Positions 1 through 6,991 are shown, counted from the first letter of the stretch. The stretch: 9,934 nucleotides of DNA from Thalassospiraceae bacterium (GCA_030637205.1 DAOVVL010000045.1:1-9934), one strand, 5' to 3'. The notes: a model not told the origin generated them from the sequence alone. Program-made: numbers and translations.

Positions 1-301
1 CATTAACAGCTCGAATTGTTTGTTGTCACACATCGAACGTGTTGTACAGTGGGCCGGGGTGCCAACATAAATCAGGTGGGAAATGAGCGCCATGATGGCC
101 ATTTCAAAAATCAAGACCCAGGTTCCAGATTGCGTGATGAGCGATTTAAATGTGGAACAGATGGACGGCCTTGAGTTTTGCAAGGAACTCAGAACCATCA
201 ACCCCCAGACGCTTGCGCAACAAATCACCGATATCATCATTAACAAGGCGGAAAATGGTTCTTCCAATGGCGCCGCTGCTCCAATAATTGTGGCTTTCTG
301 A
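1..301 (+). pseudogene. Decayed receiver-domain (CheY-like) response regulator, 5' end outside window
   Basis: Read in the frame beginning at base 2, this stretch gives a receiver-like helix 1 (SHIERVVQWAG), an in-frame TAA at 68-70, then a receiver middle (KTQVPDCVMSDLNVEQMDGL) ending with a helix-5-like segment (TLAQQITDIIINKAENG). The phosphoacceptor Asp survives in VMSDL, but the paired acidic residues expected before helix 1 read as N-S-S. The beta4-alpha4-beta5 part, with the conserved Thr/Ser and Lys, is missing between INP and QTL, as if removed by an in-frame deletion of roughly 35-40 codons. A Shine-Dalgarno-like AGGTGGG precedes ATG 83, so a 72-residue product could still be made, but it could not fold as a normal receiver. 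The Ser/Asn/Ala-rich tail is unexplained; a PP2C-like C-terminus was considered and fits less well. Receiver origin is fairly sure; pseudogene status is inferred. Confidence 0.6.
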
Positions 302-334
302 TAAAAGCAATTCCGACTGAGCAAAAGGGATGGC

Positions 335-2536
335 ATGTCGAACTTAAAAAAAATTAAAGTCACAACGGGCGTGTATTGGGTCGAAGCTCCCGATGCGGGA
401 CTTTTCATTCTGTGCGGTGCACCTGCGGACGTGGTTAAGCATTTAATGCGCCGCGGCCTGATTGTTGATGTCGAGGAAAAAGGCGTCACCTTTGAAAGCG
501 GCCCCAATGCCATTTTGCTTTCCGACGTTATGCTTCAGGGCGGCGACTTATCAAACCTCAGTGAATTTCCGGTCCTGCAAATGCTTTACCGCCAGGGCAT
601 GATTATTCCGGGTCACCCCAACAATTCCGGCATCAAGCCGTTGATTATGGGTGATGCGAAACAGGTTAAAGCCCAGATGGAATATATCTATCGTGGCAAC
701 TATGGCCTGATTTCCGAAGAAGAGATCATTGAAACCGGCGTCAGTCCTGAAAGAGCCAAAGAACTGATGCGGCTGAAATTAAAGTTTGCCTTTGGCCAAA
801 TATCCGATCCAAAAAACCTTTTGGACACGCATGTTATTTCATCAAAAAAAGAAGAAATCAGAAATGGCGTCACGGTTCAAAGGAAAGGCCTGAACATTTA
901 CGAATTTGGGTACGAAGGTGACACCGTGCAGGTGGATATGAATCTTGAGGCCGCGCAATCGTACGAATCCCCTTATCCGCTTGGCTATTACCAGATGAAA
1001 AGAGAGTACATGTCGGTCCTTCATTCTGGAGAAGGCGACGGCTGGGACATTAACCGCCCAACCATGTCTTCGGTTCTGGTATTTCGCGGCGACATATATC
1101 TGATTGATGCGGGGCCGAACTTAAGCGCCATTCTCAACTCGCTGGGTATTGGCATTAACGAGATCAAGGGCATATTCCACACCCATTCCCATGATGATCA
1201 CTTTGCCGGGCTGACGACGCTGATCCGCTCCGATCATAAAATTAAATATTTTGCGGCGCCGATGGTTCGCGCGGCGGTGACAAAAAAACTCTCGGCGCTT
1301 TTGTCCATAGATGAAAAAGACTTTTCAAATTATTTTGAAGTCCATGATCTGGACATTGACGAGTGGAATGATATGGATGGCCTTGAGGTCAAACCGATCT
1401 TTTCCCCACATCCGGTGGAAACCACCATCTTCCAGTTCCGTTGTCTGGGTGAGGAAGGTTATCGTACATACGCCCATTACGCCGATATGTCGTCGTTTGA
1501 AGTCCTGGAAAACATGATCACTGACGATGATCAGGCGCCCGGCATTTCCCAGGCCATGTATGACGAAACGAAGATGAATTACCTCAAAGCCGCGAACCTT
1601 AAAAAGATCGATGTGGGTGGCGGCATGATTCACGGAATGGCCGCTGATTTTGAAGACGATAAATCCAACAAAATCGTTTTGGCCCACCTTGCCCGCGCAC
1701 TGTCGCCGGCAGAAAAACTAATCGGTTCCGGCTCGCCCTTTGGAACCAGCGATACACTGGTGCCTGCGCACCAAAAATATTCATGGCGTATCGCGTTTAA
1801 ATTTTTACAGGATTATTTCCCCGATATCCCCACGCATTGCTTGCAGCCATTATTGAACAACCCCGTCGAGACCTTTAATCCGGAAAGTATCCTGATCAAG
1901 GAAGGTGAGTTCAGCCAAGATACGTATATCGTGCTTTTCGGAAATGTGGAATCGGTTGCCCCGCAAACCCACATCACCAGCGTTCATAGCGCCGGAACCC
2001 TGATCGGTGAAATGTCGGCATTGCATGGCTTGCCGGCGCTGGAAACATTTCGCGCAACCAGTTTCGTTCAGGCGCTCAAGATTTCCGGGTTGTTGTTTCG
2101 CGAGTTTGTAAAGAAAAACGACCTGTTTGGCGAAATATCCATGCTCGAAGAAAACCGGGAATTCCTGCAAAAAACGTGGCTCTTTGGCGAAGCTATTTCC
2201 TACCCCATTCAAAACAAGCTGGCCAAGGCGATGACGACTGAGCGGTTTGATGCCAGCACCGATATCTCCGATCTTTCCGCCAAGGGATTGGTGATGGTCT
2301 GCAAGGGGGAAGTCGAACGTTCACTGGATGGAAGTGTTCTTGAAATTATCGAAAGCGGTAATTTCTTCGGTGAGGATGAACTGTTTTTCAAAAATTCCCA
2401 GAACTTTTCAATTCGCACACTTAGCCCCGTCGAGGCTTTCATCCTACCGGGCGATATATTGGAAGGCATTCCGGTGGTTCGCTGGAAATTGTTTGAAACC
2501 CAGGAACGCCGCCGCCAGAACCTGGCCAATATCTAA
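335..2536 (+). CDS. MBL-fold hydrolase fused to two cyclic-nucleotide-binding-like domains
   Basis: This is a 733-residue cytosolic protein with no signal peptide; AAAGGGA at 324-330 supports ATG 335. Residues 1-200 form an N-terminal region I cannot assign to a named family. The MBL-fold domain (about 240-500) has a complete binuclear metal set: H284, H286, D288 and H289 in THSHDDH, then H359 (PHPVE), D384 (YADM) and H433 (MIHG). Two CNB-like beta-barrels follow, about 505-620 and 625-725, each with the phosphate-cassette Gly-Glu (G558-E559, G679-E680). By my hand alignment to CAP, the cassette Arg is replaced by Ala in the first and Gln in the second, so nucleotide binding is doubtful. It lies 33 bases after the receiver remnant and may once have been co-transcribed with it. 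The substrate is unknown; the architecture suggests a hydrolase or oxygen/redox sensor with regulatory barrels. Fold assignment is firm, function open. Confidence 0.88.
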   Translation: MSNLKKIKVTTGVYWVEAPDAGLFILCGAPADVVKHLMRRGLIVDVEEKGVTFESGPNAILLSDVMLQGGDLSNLSEFPVLQMLYRQGMIIPGHPNNSGIKPLIMGDAKQVKAQMEYIYRGNYGLISEEEIIETGVSPERAKELMRLKLKFAFGQISDPKNLLDTHVISSKKEEIRNGVTVQRKGLNIYEFGYEGDTVQVDMNLEAAQSYESPYPLGYYQMKREYMSVLHSGEGDGWDINRPTMSSVLVFRGDIYLIDAGPNLSAILNSLGIGINEIKGIFHTHSHDDHFAGLTTLIRSDHKIKYFAAPMVRAAVTKKLSALLSIDEKDFSNYFEVHDLDIDEWNDMDGLEVKPIFSPHPVETTIFQFRCLGEEGYRTYAHYADMSSFEVLENMITDDDQAPGISQAMYDETKMNYLKAANLKKIDVGGGMIHGMAADFEDDKSNKIVLAHLARALSPAEKLIGSGSPFGTSDTLVPAHQKYSWRIAFKFLQDYFPDIPTHCLQPLLNNPVETFNPESILIKEGEFSQDTYIVLFGNVESVAPQTHITSVHSAGTLIGEMSALHGLPALETFRATSFVQALKISGLLFREFVKKNDLFGEISMLEENREFLQKTWLFGEAISYPIQNKLAKAMTTERFDASTDISDLSAKGLVMVCKGEVERSLDGSVLEIIESGNFFGEDELFFKNSQNFSIRTLSPVEAFILPGDILEGIPVVRWKLFETQERRRQNLANI

Positions 2537-2543
2537 CACTTGT

Positions 2544-2870
2544 TTATGCGGCCCTGGGCCCCATCAAGATGATGGCCGCGCCCACCAGGCACACGCTTGC
2601 GCCAACAATGTCCCATCTGTCCGGCTGGGTATCTTCAATCACCCAAAGCCACAACAGTGAAGCCACGATGTATACACCGCCGTACGCCGCATAGGCCCGC
2701 CCCGCAACAATGGTATCGATGCGTGTCAGCAGTAATGCAAAAATGATCAATGCGGCGATGCCCGGCAATATCCACATTTTGTTCCATCCCAGGCGTAACC
2801 ATGCCCAGAAAGCGAAACAGCCGCCAATTTCGGCGACCGCAGCCCCGACATAATAAGCAAATGTGCGCAT
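2544..2870 (-). CDS. YnfA/UPF0060 family small inner-membrane protein
   Basis: The 108-residue product matches the YnfA (UPF0060) family in length and pattern. It has four predicted membrane helices (about 5-25, 32-50, 61-79, 87-104), an early Glu in helix 1 (AEIGGC), the signature GRAYAAYGGVYI at 57-68, W-x-W at the end of helix 3, and the family-like ending WDIVGASVCLVGAAIIL. YnfA proteins resemble small multidrug resistance transporters and are believed to act as dimeric inner-membrane exporters, but the substrate here cannot be read from sequence. The gene converges on the MBL-CNB gene with only 7 bases between stop codons and is transcribed away from the 3002 regulator. I see no good Shine-Dalgarno; TGGGCTC lies immediately before the ATG. 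It does not look functionally linked to the signalling genes. Confidence 0.9.
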   Translation of the reverse strand: MRTFAYYVGAAVAEIGGCFAFWAWLRLGWNKMWILPGIAALIIFALLLTRIDTIVAGRAYAAYGGVYIVASLLWLWVIEDTQPDRWDIVGASVCLVGAAIILMGPRAA

Positions 2871-3001
2871 GAGCCCAGTTTATGGGGTTGCACGCACCGG
2901 GTCTAGTTTGAAACAGGCCCTTTCCGCGTGATGATTGTATGGCGGGCCCCCATTTGCTACCTTGGTCTCGCATTGAGCTAATGAATAGCCGGGGGGGCTA
3001 A

Positions 3002-3694
3002 TTGAGCAGCGAAAGAATCCTTGTCGTCGAAGATAACGCCATGTTCTCGCGGATGATTAACGCCGACCTGAGCAATGAAGGCTATGACGTGTCGATTGTG
3101 AAAACCGGCGAGGAATTCCTCAATCTAGCCGATCGCGAAGCCTATGACCTGCTGATTATCGATCTGACCTTGCCCGATGAAGACGGGATCGTTCTCGTGC
3201 GCAAGATTCTGGCGCGCTCCAATGTGCCCATAATTATTTTGACCGGGCGCGAGGGCATTGACGATAAGGTTGCGTGCTTCGAGCTGGGCGCTGATGACTA
3301 TGTCACCAAACCGGTCGATTCCCGCGAATTGTTGATGCGGGTACGTGCCGCGATCCGCCGTGGTGATGGCGTGCAAGAAGCCCGGCAATTGTTAAAATTC
3401 GGCCCCATCAACCTGGATCATTCCCGTCGCGTGGCGGCGCGTGAAGACGGTACGGAAATTGACCTGACCCCGGCAGAATTCTCATTGATCTGGGTGCTGG
3501 CCGAAGCCGATGGCCGGGTGTTGACGCGCGAAGACCTTGTCGATGCCATATCATCTGGTGATGGCCCATTATCATTTCGTGCCATTGATATCCTGATCAG
3601 CCGGGTACGCAAGAAACTGGACAAGGAAGCCATCCAGACGGTGCCGACGGTGGGATATAAAAGCAGCTGGCCAACTTCAAAGGGCGAAAAATGA
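3002..3694 (+). CDS. OmpR/PhoB-family response regulator (receiver plus winged helix)
   Basis: The 230-residue protein begins at TTG, chosen because beta1 of the receiver (RILVVEDN) starts at residue 5 and a run of seven G at 2991-2997 can serve as ribosome-binding site; the next ATG would cut off the acidic pocket. The receiver (4-120) has acidic residues E10/D11, phosphoacceptor D54 in IDLTLPDEDG, T81 and K103, so it should be phosphorylatable. The winged-helix DNA-binding domain (about 130-225) shows LTPAEFSLIWVLAE, the SFRAIDILISRVRKKL recognition region and the VGYK wing. It is the first gene of a likely operon with the receiver-only and Hpt genes, and it has no kinase beside it. It is a close paralogue of the regulator at 6296. 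The gene upstream of it is transcribed in the opposite direction, and its promoter should lie in 2871-2990. Confidence 0.93.
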   Translation: MSSERILVVEDNAMFSRMINADLSNEGYDVSIVKTGEEFLNLADREAYDLLIIDLTLPDEDGIVLVRKILARSNVPIIILTGREGIDDKVACFELGADDYVTKPVDSRELLMRVRAAIRRGDGVQEARQLLKFGPINLDHSRRVAAREDGTEIDLTPAEFSLIWVLAEADGRVLTREDLVDAISSGDGPLSFRAIDILISRVRKKLDKEAIQTVPTVGYKSSWPTSKGEK

Positions 3695-4128
3695 CCGCGC
3701 AAGCTTCACCTTCAAATGCAACGACGACCATTTTGGTGGTGGATGACAATACGATGTCACGCAAAATGGTTCAGTACCCGTTGGAAAAGGACGGACATAA
3801 GGTGCTGAGTGCAAGTTCCGGGGAAGAAGCCCTGGCCATCATTGAAAGCGATCCGGTCCGGCTGATCTTTCTCGATGTGTTCATGGACCCTATGAGCGGC
3901 CTGGACGTATTGGCGGCGATAAAGGCAAATGTTCGCTTTCAGGATATTTCAGTGGTTATGATTTCCGGTTCGGAAGACCCGGATATTCGTGAAAAATGTA
4001 TTGCCGCCGGCGCAGGCGATTTGTTGCCAAAGCCGGTGACGGCGGCGGCATTGCGAAAAATCGTATCTGATGTGATGGATACGCCGGGTGTTGCAAATGA
4101 TCACAAGGGGGTGAGCGGTGGCCAGTGA
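3691..4128 (+). CDS. Single-domain receiver (CheY-like) response regulator
   Basis: The 145-residue product is one receiver domain flanked by short tails. The acidic pair D18/D19 lies in TILVVDDN, the phosphoacceptor is D62 in IFLDVFMDPMSGLD, S92 replaces the usual Thr, and K114 lies in LLPKPV, so all catalytic positions are present. It has no output domain, so it probably acts as a phosphate shuttle or sink with the Hpt protein encoded next, or by protein contact. The ATG overlaps the TGA of the preceding gene as ATGA (3691-3694), implying translational coupling. The 3' end contains the Shine-Dalgarno and GTG start of the Hpt gene. The 12-residue N-terminal tail and roughly 18-residue C-terminal tail look disordered. 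Confidence 0.93.
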   Translation: MTAQASPSNATTTILVVDDNTMSRKMVQYPLEKDGHKVLSASSGEEALAIIESDPVRLIFLDVFMDPMSGLDVLAAIKANVRFQDISVVMISGSEDPDIREKCIAAGAGDLLPKPVTAAALRKIVSDVMDTPGVANDHKGVSGGQ

Positions 4129-4492
4129 CAACGCTGATTTTCCGGTTTTGGATCTTAAAGTCCTGCAGAAAATGCAGGCCGATTACGGTGCAGAGGTTAT
4201 GGCCGAACTGGTCGAGGATTTTAAGTCCATCGCCAGGGAAAGCACCGCTGGTTTCATGGCCGCCGCCACGTCAGGCGACCAAGGCACCATGGTGCGTTTT
4301 GCCCACGATCTCAAAAGCAGTGCTGCGGCGCTGGGTCTGAAGCAACTTTCAGAACTTAGCCGCAGTATCGAGGTCGCCTGCAATGAGATGCGTCTTGATG
4401 AGGCCAGATCCAAAGGCAGCGAACTTGAGCCAGCAGCAGAAAAGGCCATAAGCACCTTGACCAAGCAGCTTGGCGCGGTGGATGGTATCTAG
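4118..4492 (+). CDS. Hpt-domain histidine phosphotransfer protein
   Basis: The 124-residue all-helical protein fits a lone Hpt domain. The phosphorylatable histidine is H63 in RFAHDLKSSAAALG, the classic H-x-L-K-[GS]-[SA]-A motif; acidic DFKS in the helix before and ELSRSIE in the helix after also fit the family. It would carry phosphate between a receiver and another receiver, here plausibly the 3691 protein and perhaps the 3002 or 6296 regulator. The start is GTG at 4118, supported by AAGGGGGTGAG just upstream; it overlaps the previous gene by 11 bases in another frame. No hybrid histidine kinase is encoded nearby, so the phosphate source must be elsewhere in the genome. Family assignment is firm; the partners are inferred from gene order. 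Confidence 0.92.
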   Translation: MASDNADFPVLDLKVLQKMQADYGAEVMAELVEDFKSIARESTAGFMAAATSGDQGTMVRFAHDLKSSAAALGLKQLSELSRSIEVACNEMRLDEARSKGSELEPAAEKAISTLTKQLGAVDGI

Positions 4493-4522
4493 CCTTAACC
4501 GGACCCCAAGGGGAATTGATCC

Positions 4523-5455
4523 ATGCTTACGGGCCTAAAGCGCGCAGTTCTTGGCATTTTGATGGCGGGGTTGGGTTCTGCCACGGCGAATGCGTCCGAA
4601 GGACTGAGCGTTCACCCGGTTACGGAAAATGTTTACGCCATCATCGGCCCGTTGGAGCAACGCAACCCACAAAATTTTGCCAACAATGCGACGTTTGGAT
4701 TTGTCGTGACAGACGATGGGGTGCTGCTGGTCGATCCCGGCGGCAGTTTCAAGGGTGCCGCAAGGATCGAGGCCGCGATACGCACCGTCACCGATCAACC
4801 GGTCAAGATCGTGATCAATACCGGCGGTCAGGATCACCGCTGGCTGGGCAATGGCTATTTCAAGGCCAAGGGTGCGCGCATCATTGCTTCAAACGCTGCG
4901 GTTGAAGACCACAGGGACCGCGCCGATGGCCAGTACTTTGGCCTTACCCAGTTGATCGGCGAGGCGGCGCTTGAGGGAACCGAGTATGCCTTTGCCGGCG
5001 AAACTTTCGAAAATGAGCTGAACCTGACGTTTGGCGGGCACCGCTTTGAAATTCGCCATGCTGGACCGGCCCACACGCCGGGCGATGCATTTATCTGGAT
5101 GGCTGACACGGGCGTGATGTTCACCGGCGATATCGTTTACGTGGACCGCATGTTGGGCATTGGTCCGGCGCAAAATACACAAAGCTGGATTAAAGTCTTT
5201 GACGCAATGGCGGCCTATAAACCCACCTATATCGTACCGGGTCATGGCGGGGTTTCTGACCTGGCAAAAGCCAAGGTTGAAACCTATGACTATCTGGTTC
5301 ATCTGCGCACAGAGATCGGCAAATTGCTGGACGATGGCGGCCTGATTGAACAGGGCATCAACATCGACCAGTCCGCGTACAAACATCTGGCGGTGTTTGA
5401 TCAGATTGCCAAGCGCAATTCGCAAGATGTCTATATGCAAATGGAATTTGAGTAA
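4523..5455 (+). CDS. Exported MBL-fold protein with a degenerate HxHxDH motif
   Basis: The 310-residue protein has a Sec-type signal peptide, with Lys/Arg near the start, a hydrophobic stretch and a likely cut after ATANA at about residue 24, so it should be periplasmic. The MBL fold is clear: FGFVVTDDGVLLVDPGG, then NTGGQDHRWLGN at 99-110 where NTHxHxDHxxGN is expected, then H184 (AHTPGD), D203 (FTGD) and H241 (PGHGG). The first two histidines of the motif are thus Gly101 and Gln103, while D104, H105, H184, D203 and H241 remain. That leaves an incomplete first metal site and a possible second site. It resembles SoxH-like / quinoprotein-relay metallohydrolases in the wide sense. AAGGGG precedes ATG 4523 by 9 bases, and the gene lies 30 bases after the Hpt gene, so it is probably in the same operon. 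Substrate unknown. Confidence 0.88.
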   Translation: MLTGLKRAVLGILMAGLGSATANASEGLSVHPVTENVYAIIGPLEQRNPQNFANNATFGFVVTDDGVLLVDPGGSFKGAARIEAAIRTVTDQPVKIVINTGGQDHRWLGNGYFKAKGARIIASNAAVEDHRDRADGQYFGLTQLIGEAALEGTEYAFAGETFENELNLTFGGHRFEIRHAGPAHTPGDAFIWMADTGVMFTGDIVYVDRMLGIGPAQNTQSWIKVFDAMAAYKPTYIVPGHGGVSDLAKAKVETYDYLVHLRTEIGKLLDDGGLIEQGINIDQSAYKHLAVFDQIAKRNSQDVYMQMEFE

Positions 5456-5483
5456 TCAGAGCGACGCCACAAGGGGCCAGAAA

Positions 5484-5669
5484 TCAGTCTTCTCGGGTTT
5501 CGTGATCACCACACCATTGGGTGGCTGAAACACGTGGCCATGTAATATCGCGAACACCCGGTTGCGGGGCGTGACGATGGCAAACACCATACTGTTCGTC
5601 TTCATTTTCATAGGCCCGGGAGATCGTTTTTTCCCAGTACCGGCAGGTTGGGCATTTTAGATCCGTCAT
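5484..5669 (-). CDS. Small four-cysteine, putative metal-binding protein
   Basis: A 61-residue protein is read from the ATG at 5667-5669, chosen over a longer reading because GAGGAA lies 6 bases upstream and the cysteine-rich core starts there. It has C6-x2-C9 (CPTCRYW), C30 in GVCHRHAP and C53 in WCGDH, a layout typical of small zinc-ribbon-like or Fe-S-like alphaproteobacterial proteins with the pattern CxxCxxW ... C..x.P ... WP ... WCG. The aromatic residues around the cysteines and the WP pair are part of that pattern as I recall it. No function is known to me. It converges on the MBL gene, with 28 bases between the stops, and lies downstream of the 6080 gene on the same strand with a 105-base gap. 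Coding status is well supported; metal binding is inferred. Confidence 0.7.
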   Translation of the reverse strand: MTDLKCPTCRYWEKTISRAYENEDEQYGVCHRHAPQPGVRDITWPRVSATQWCGDHETRED

Positions 5670-5774
5670 AACGGTTCCTCTTCTTGTGCTTGACCATGCC
5701 AGTATATCCGCAATAACGGGTTTCGCAAATGCCTTGAAGATCAAGCTGAACCGGGCGGTTTGGCAGCATGGTAT

Positions 5775-6080
5775 TCAAGAAAATGCATTGAACGCACCGA
5801 TTATGGATGCTGGTGTTGCCGCCGGGGGTTCTTCGCAACGGTCCTTGATGTCGGCTACGAAACTTTTAAACGTATCCAATTGGGGCAGGGGGTTGCCTGC
5901 AACCCCGTCATCGACTGCGGCTATGTGCAAGAAGCTGACCCCGTCTTCCAGATTAAATGAAACGTAGTGCAGGCCTGCGGGCGATTTTTCCTTCAGTTCA
6001 TCAAATACCGCTGAAATGTATTGGATGTTTTCATCCCGGCGATCAGCCTTCACTTTGTATTTCACGATGGTGACGCTCAT
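5775..6080 (-). CDS. Conserved hypothetical protein, probable dimeric alpha/beta-barrel (ABM-like)
   Basis: The 101-residue product starts at the ATG at 6078-6080, which has GGGAGAA well placed upstream; an in-frame ATG 27 bases earlier lacks one. The pattern is beta (VTIVKYKVK), helix (ENIQYISAVFDELKEKSP), beta (GLHYVSFNLEDGVSFLHIAAVD), helix (LDTFKSFVADIKDRCEEPP), then a final strand (ASIIGAF). This is the ferredoxin-like half-barrel of the antibiotic-biosynthesis-monooxygenase / dimeric barrel group. The segments GLHYVSFNLEDG and RCEEPP resemble a widespread uncharacterised family. No catalytic residues can be named. It is transcribed divergently from the 6296 regulator, and the shared 215-base intergenic region holds the tandem operator-like repeat, so it might share control. 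Fold is inferred, function unknown. Confidence 0.75.
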   Translation of the reverse strand: MSVTIVKYKVKADRRDENIQYISAVFDELKEKSPAGLHYVSFNLEDGVSFLHIAAVDDGVAGNPLPQLDTFKSFVADIKDRCEEPPAATPASIIGAFNAFS

Positions 6081-6209
6081 TTGATTTCTCCCGTTTAGCC
6101 CAGACACGGTGCGACGATCTTCGCCTGAAAATTATAGGCTAAGGCGCAACTGATAAAACCCCTTCGCTTTCTGAGGTCTGATCTGGCGCAGGTTTCTGCG
6201 ATTTCAAAT

Positions 6210-6256
6210 CCCGGAAACATCTCAGAAACCGCACAGCGATAACGATTTGCTATACC
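6210..6256 (+). promoter_or_regulatory. Tandem 11-base operator-like repeat with extended -10, upstream of the second response regulator
   Basis: Two adjacent 11-base half-sites, CCCGGAAACAT (6210-6220) and CTCAGAAACCG (6221-6231), share the core GAAAC at 11-base spacing, the geometry of OmpR/PhoB-family direct-repeat operators. An extended -10-like TGCTATACC follows (TATACC at 6251-6256). The second half-site lies where a -35 would be, as in PhoB-type activation. GGTTTCTG (6191-6198) forms an inverted repeat with CAGAAACC (6223-6230), and TTTCTGAG (6168-6175) with CTCAGAAA (6221-6228). The start codon is at 6296. The sequence pattern is direct observation; binding and regulator identity are inferred. 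Confidence 0.6.
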
Positions 6257-6295
6257 TGATGAAAATCCTTAAATGGCCTGCAGGGAAAAGCTGTC

Positions 6296-6991
6296 ATGAA
6301 CGAAATTAATATTTTGATGGTTGAGGATGATCCGGAATTCACCCGGTATGTCATAACGTATCTTGGCAAGAACGGTTTCAAGGTCGAAACGGTCGCCAAC
6401 GGGGCTGACATGTTACAGGTCTTTGAGAATGAAAAATGTGATTGTCTGGTCATCGATCTGACCCTTCCCGATGAAGATGGAATTTCATTGGTGCGCAAAG
6501 TGCGCGCGCGTTCCGCTGTGCCGATTGTGGTGCTGACGGGAAGCGAAAGTGTGGATGACAAGCTTTCGTGCCTTGAAGCAGGGGCCGATGATTACGTGAG
6601 CAAGCCCGCTGATCCACGCGAGTTGATAGCCAGAATTCATGTGGTCATAAACCGCGTCCGGGAAAACCACGGCCCTTCGCGCAACGACATGCTTAAGCTA
6701 GGCCCCGTCACACTGGATCGCTTGCGTCGCATCGCCACCGACAAAAGCGGTCAGGTGATCAAGTTTACCCCCGCAGAATTTATACTGGTGTGGGCGCTGG
6801 CACAGTCCGATGGCAAGGTCCGTACACGCGATGAGCTGGTGGTTGCGGTTTCCACTGGCGAAGGCCCCATCAGCTTTCGTGCGGTCGATGTTCTGGTCAG
6901 CCGGATACGCAAGAAACTGGGCGACAAGGCTGCCATTTTAACCGTGGCCCATGTGGGCTATAAATGCGGGTGGCCAGTGAAGGCTCAATGA
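6296..6991 (+). CDS. OmpR/PhoB-family response regulator, paralogue of the 3002 gene
   Basis: The 231-residue protein has a receiver (about 4-120) with E10/D11/D12, phosphoacceptor D54 in the same IDLTLPDEDGI block as the 3002 regulator, T81 and K103, so it should be phosphorylatable. The winged-helix domain (about 132-228) carries FTPAEFILVWALAQSDG, SFRAVDVLVSRIRKKLGDK and HVGYKCGW. The length, the positions of catalytic residues and the SxGxGPxSFRAxDxLxSRxRKKL signature are shared with the 3002 protein, so the two are paralogues. AGGGAAAAG before ATG 6296 supports the start. A tandem operator-like repeat and an extended -10 lie 40-85 bases upstream, pointing to autoregulation. The stop overlaps the next ATG (ATGA 6988-6991), and a cyclase gene follows in the same unit. 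There is no adjacent kinase; the Hpt protein at 4118 is a candidate phosphodonor. Confidence 0.94.
   Translation: MNEINILMVEDDPEFTRYVITYLGKNGFKVETVANGADMLQVFENEKCDCLVIDLTLPDEDGISLVRKVRARSAVPIVVLTGSESVDDKLSCLEAGADDYVSKPADPRELIARIHVVINRVRENHGPSRNDMLKLGPVTLDRLRRIATDKSGQVIKFTPAEFILVWALAQSDGKVRTRDELVVAVSTGEGPISFRAVDVLVSRIRKKLGDKAAILTVAHVGYKCGWPVKAQ

Noticed and set aside
200..301. C-terminal end of a PP2C-type phosphatase in the receiver remnant
   Set aside because: The tail roughly resembles a PP2C ending but lacks the Asp-Asn pair, and TLAQQITDIIINKA fits receiver helix 5 better.
2536..2560. Bidirectional terminator between the MBL-CNB gene and the YnfA gene
   Set aside because: GGCCCTGGGCC near 2549 is self-complementary but short, lies within the YnfA coding end and has no T-run on either strand.
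2908..2940. Sigma-70 promoter for the 3002 regulator (TTGAAA at 2908)
   Set aside because: No good -10 at proper spacing: TTGTAT is too far and ATGATT is poor, so the promoter cannot be placed.
4516..4905. 129-residue open frame on the plus strand overlapping the exported MBL gene
   Set aside because: Arg/Gly/Cys-rich composition of an out-of-frame shadow; the overlapping frame has the signal peptide and MBL motifs.
4889..5440. 183-residue minus-strand open frame opposite the exported MBL gene
   Set aside because: No domain or ribosome-binding site; it is the antisense of a well-supported gene.
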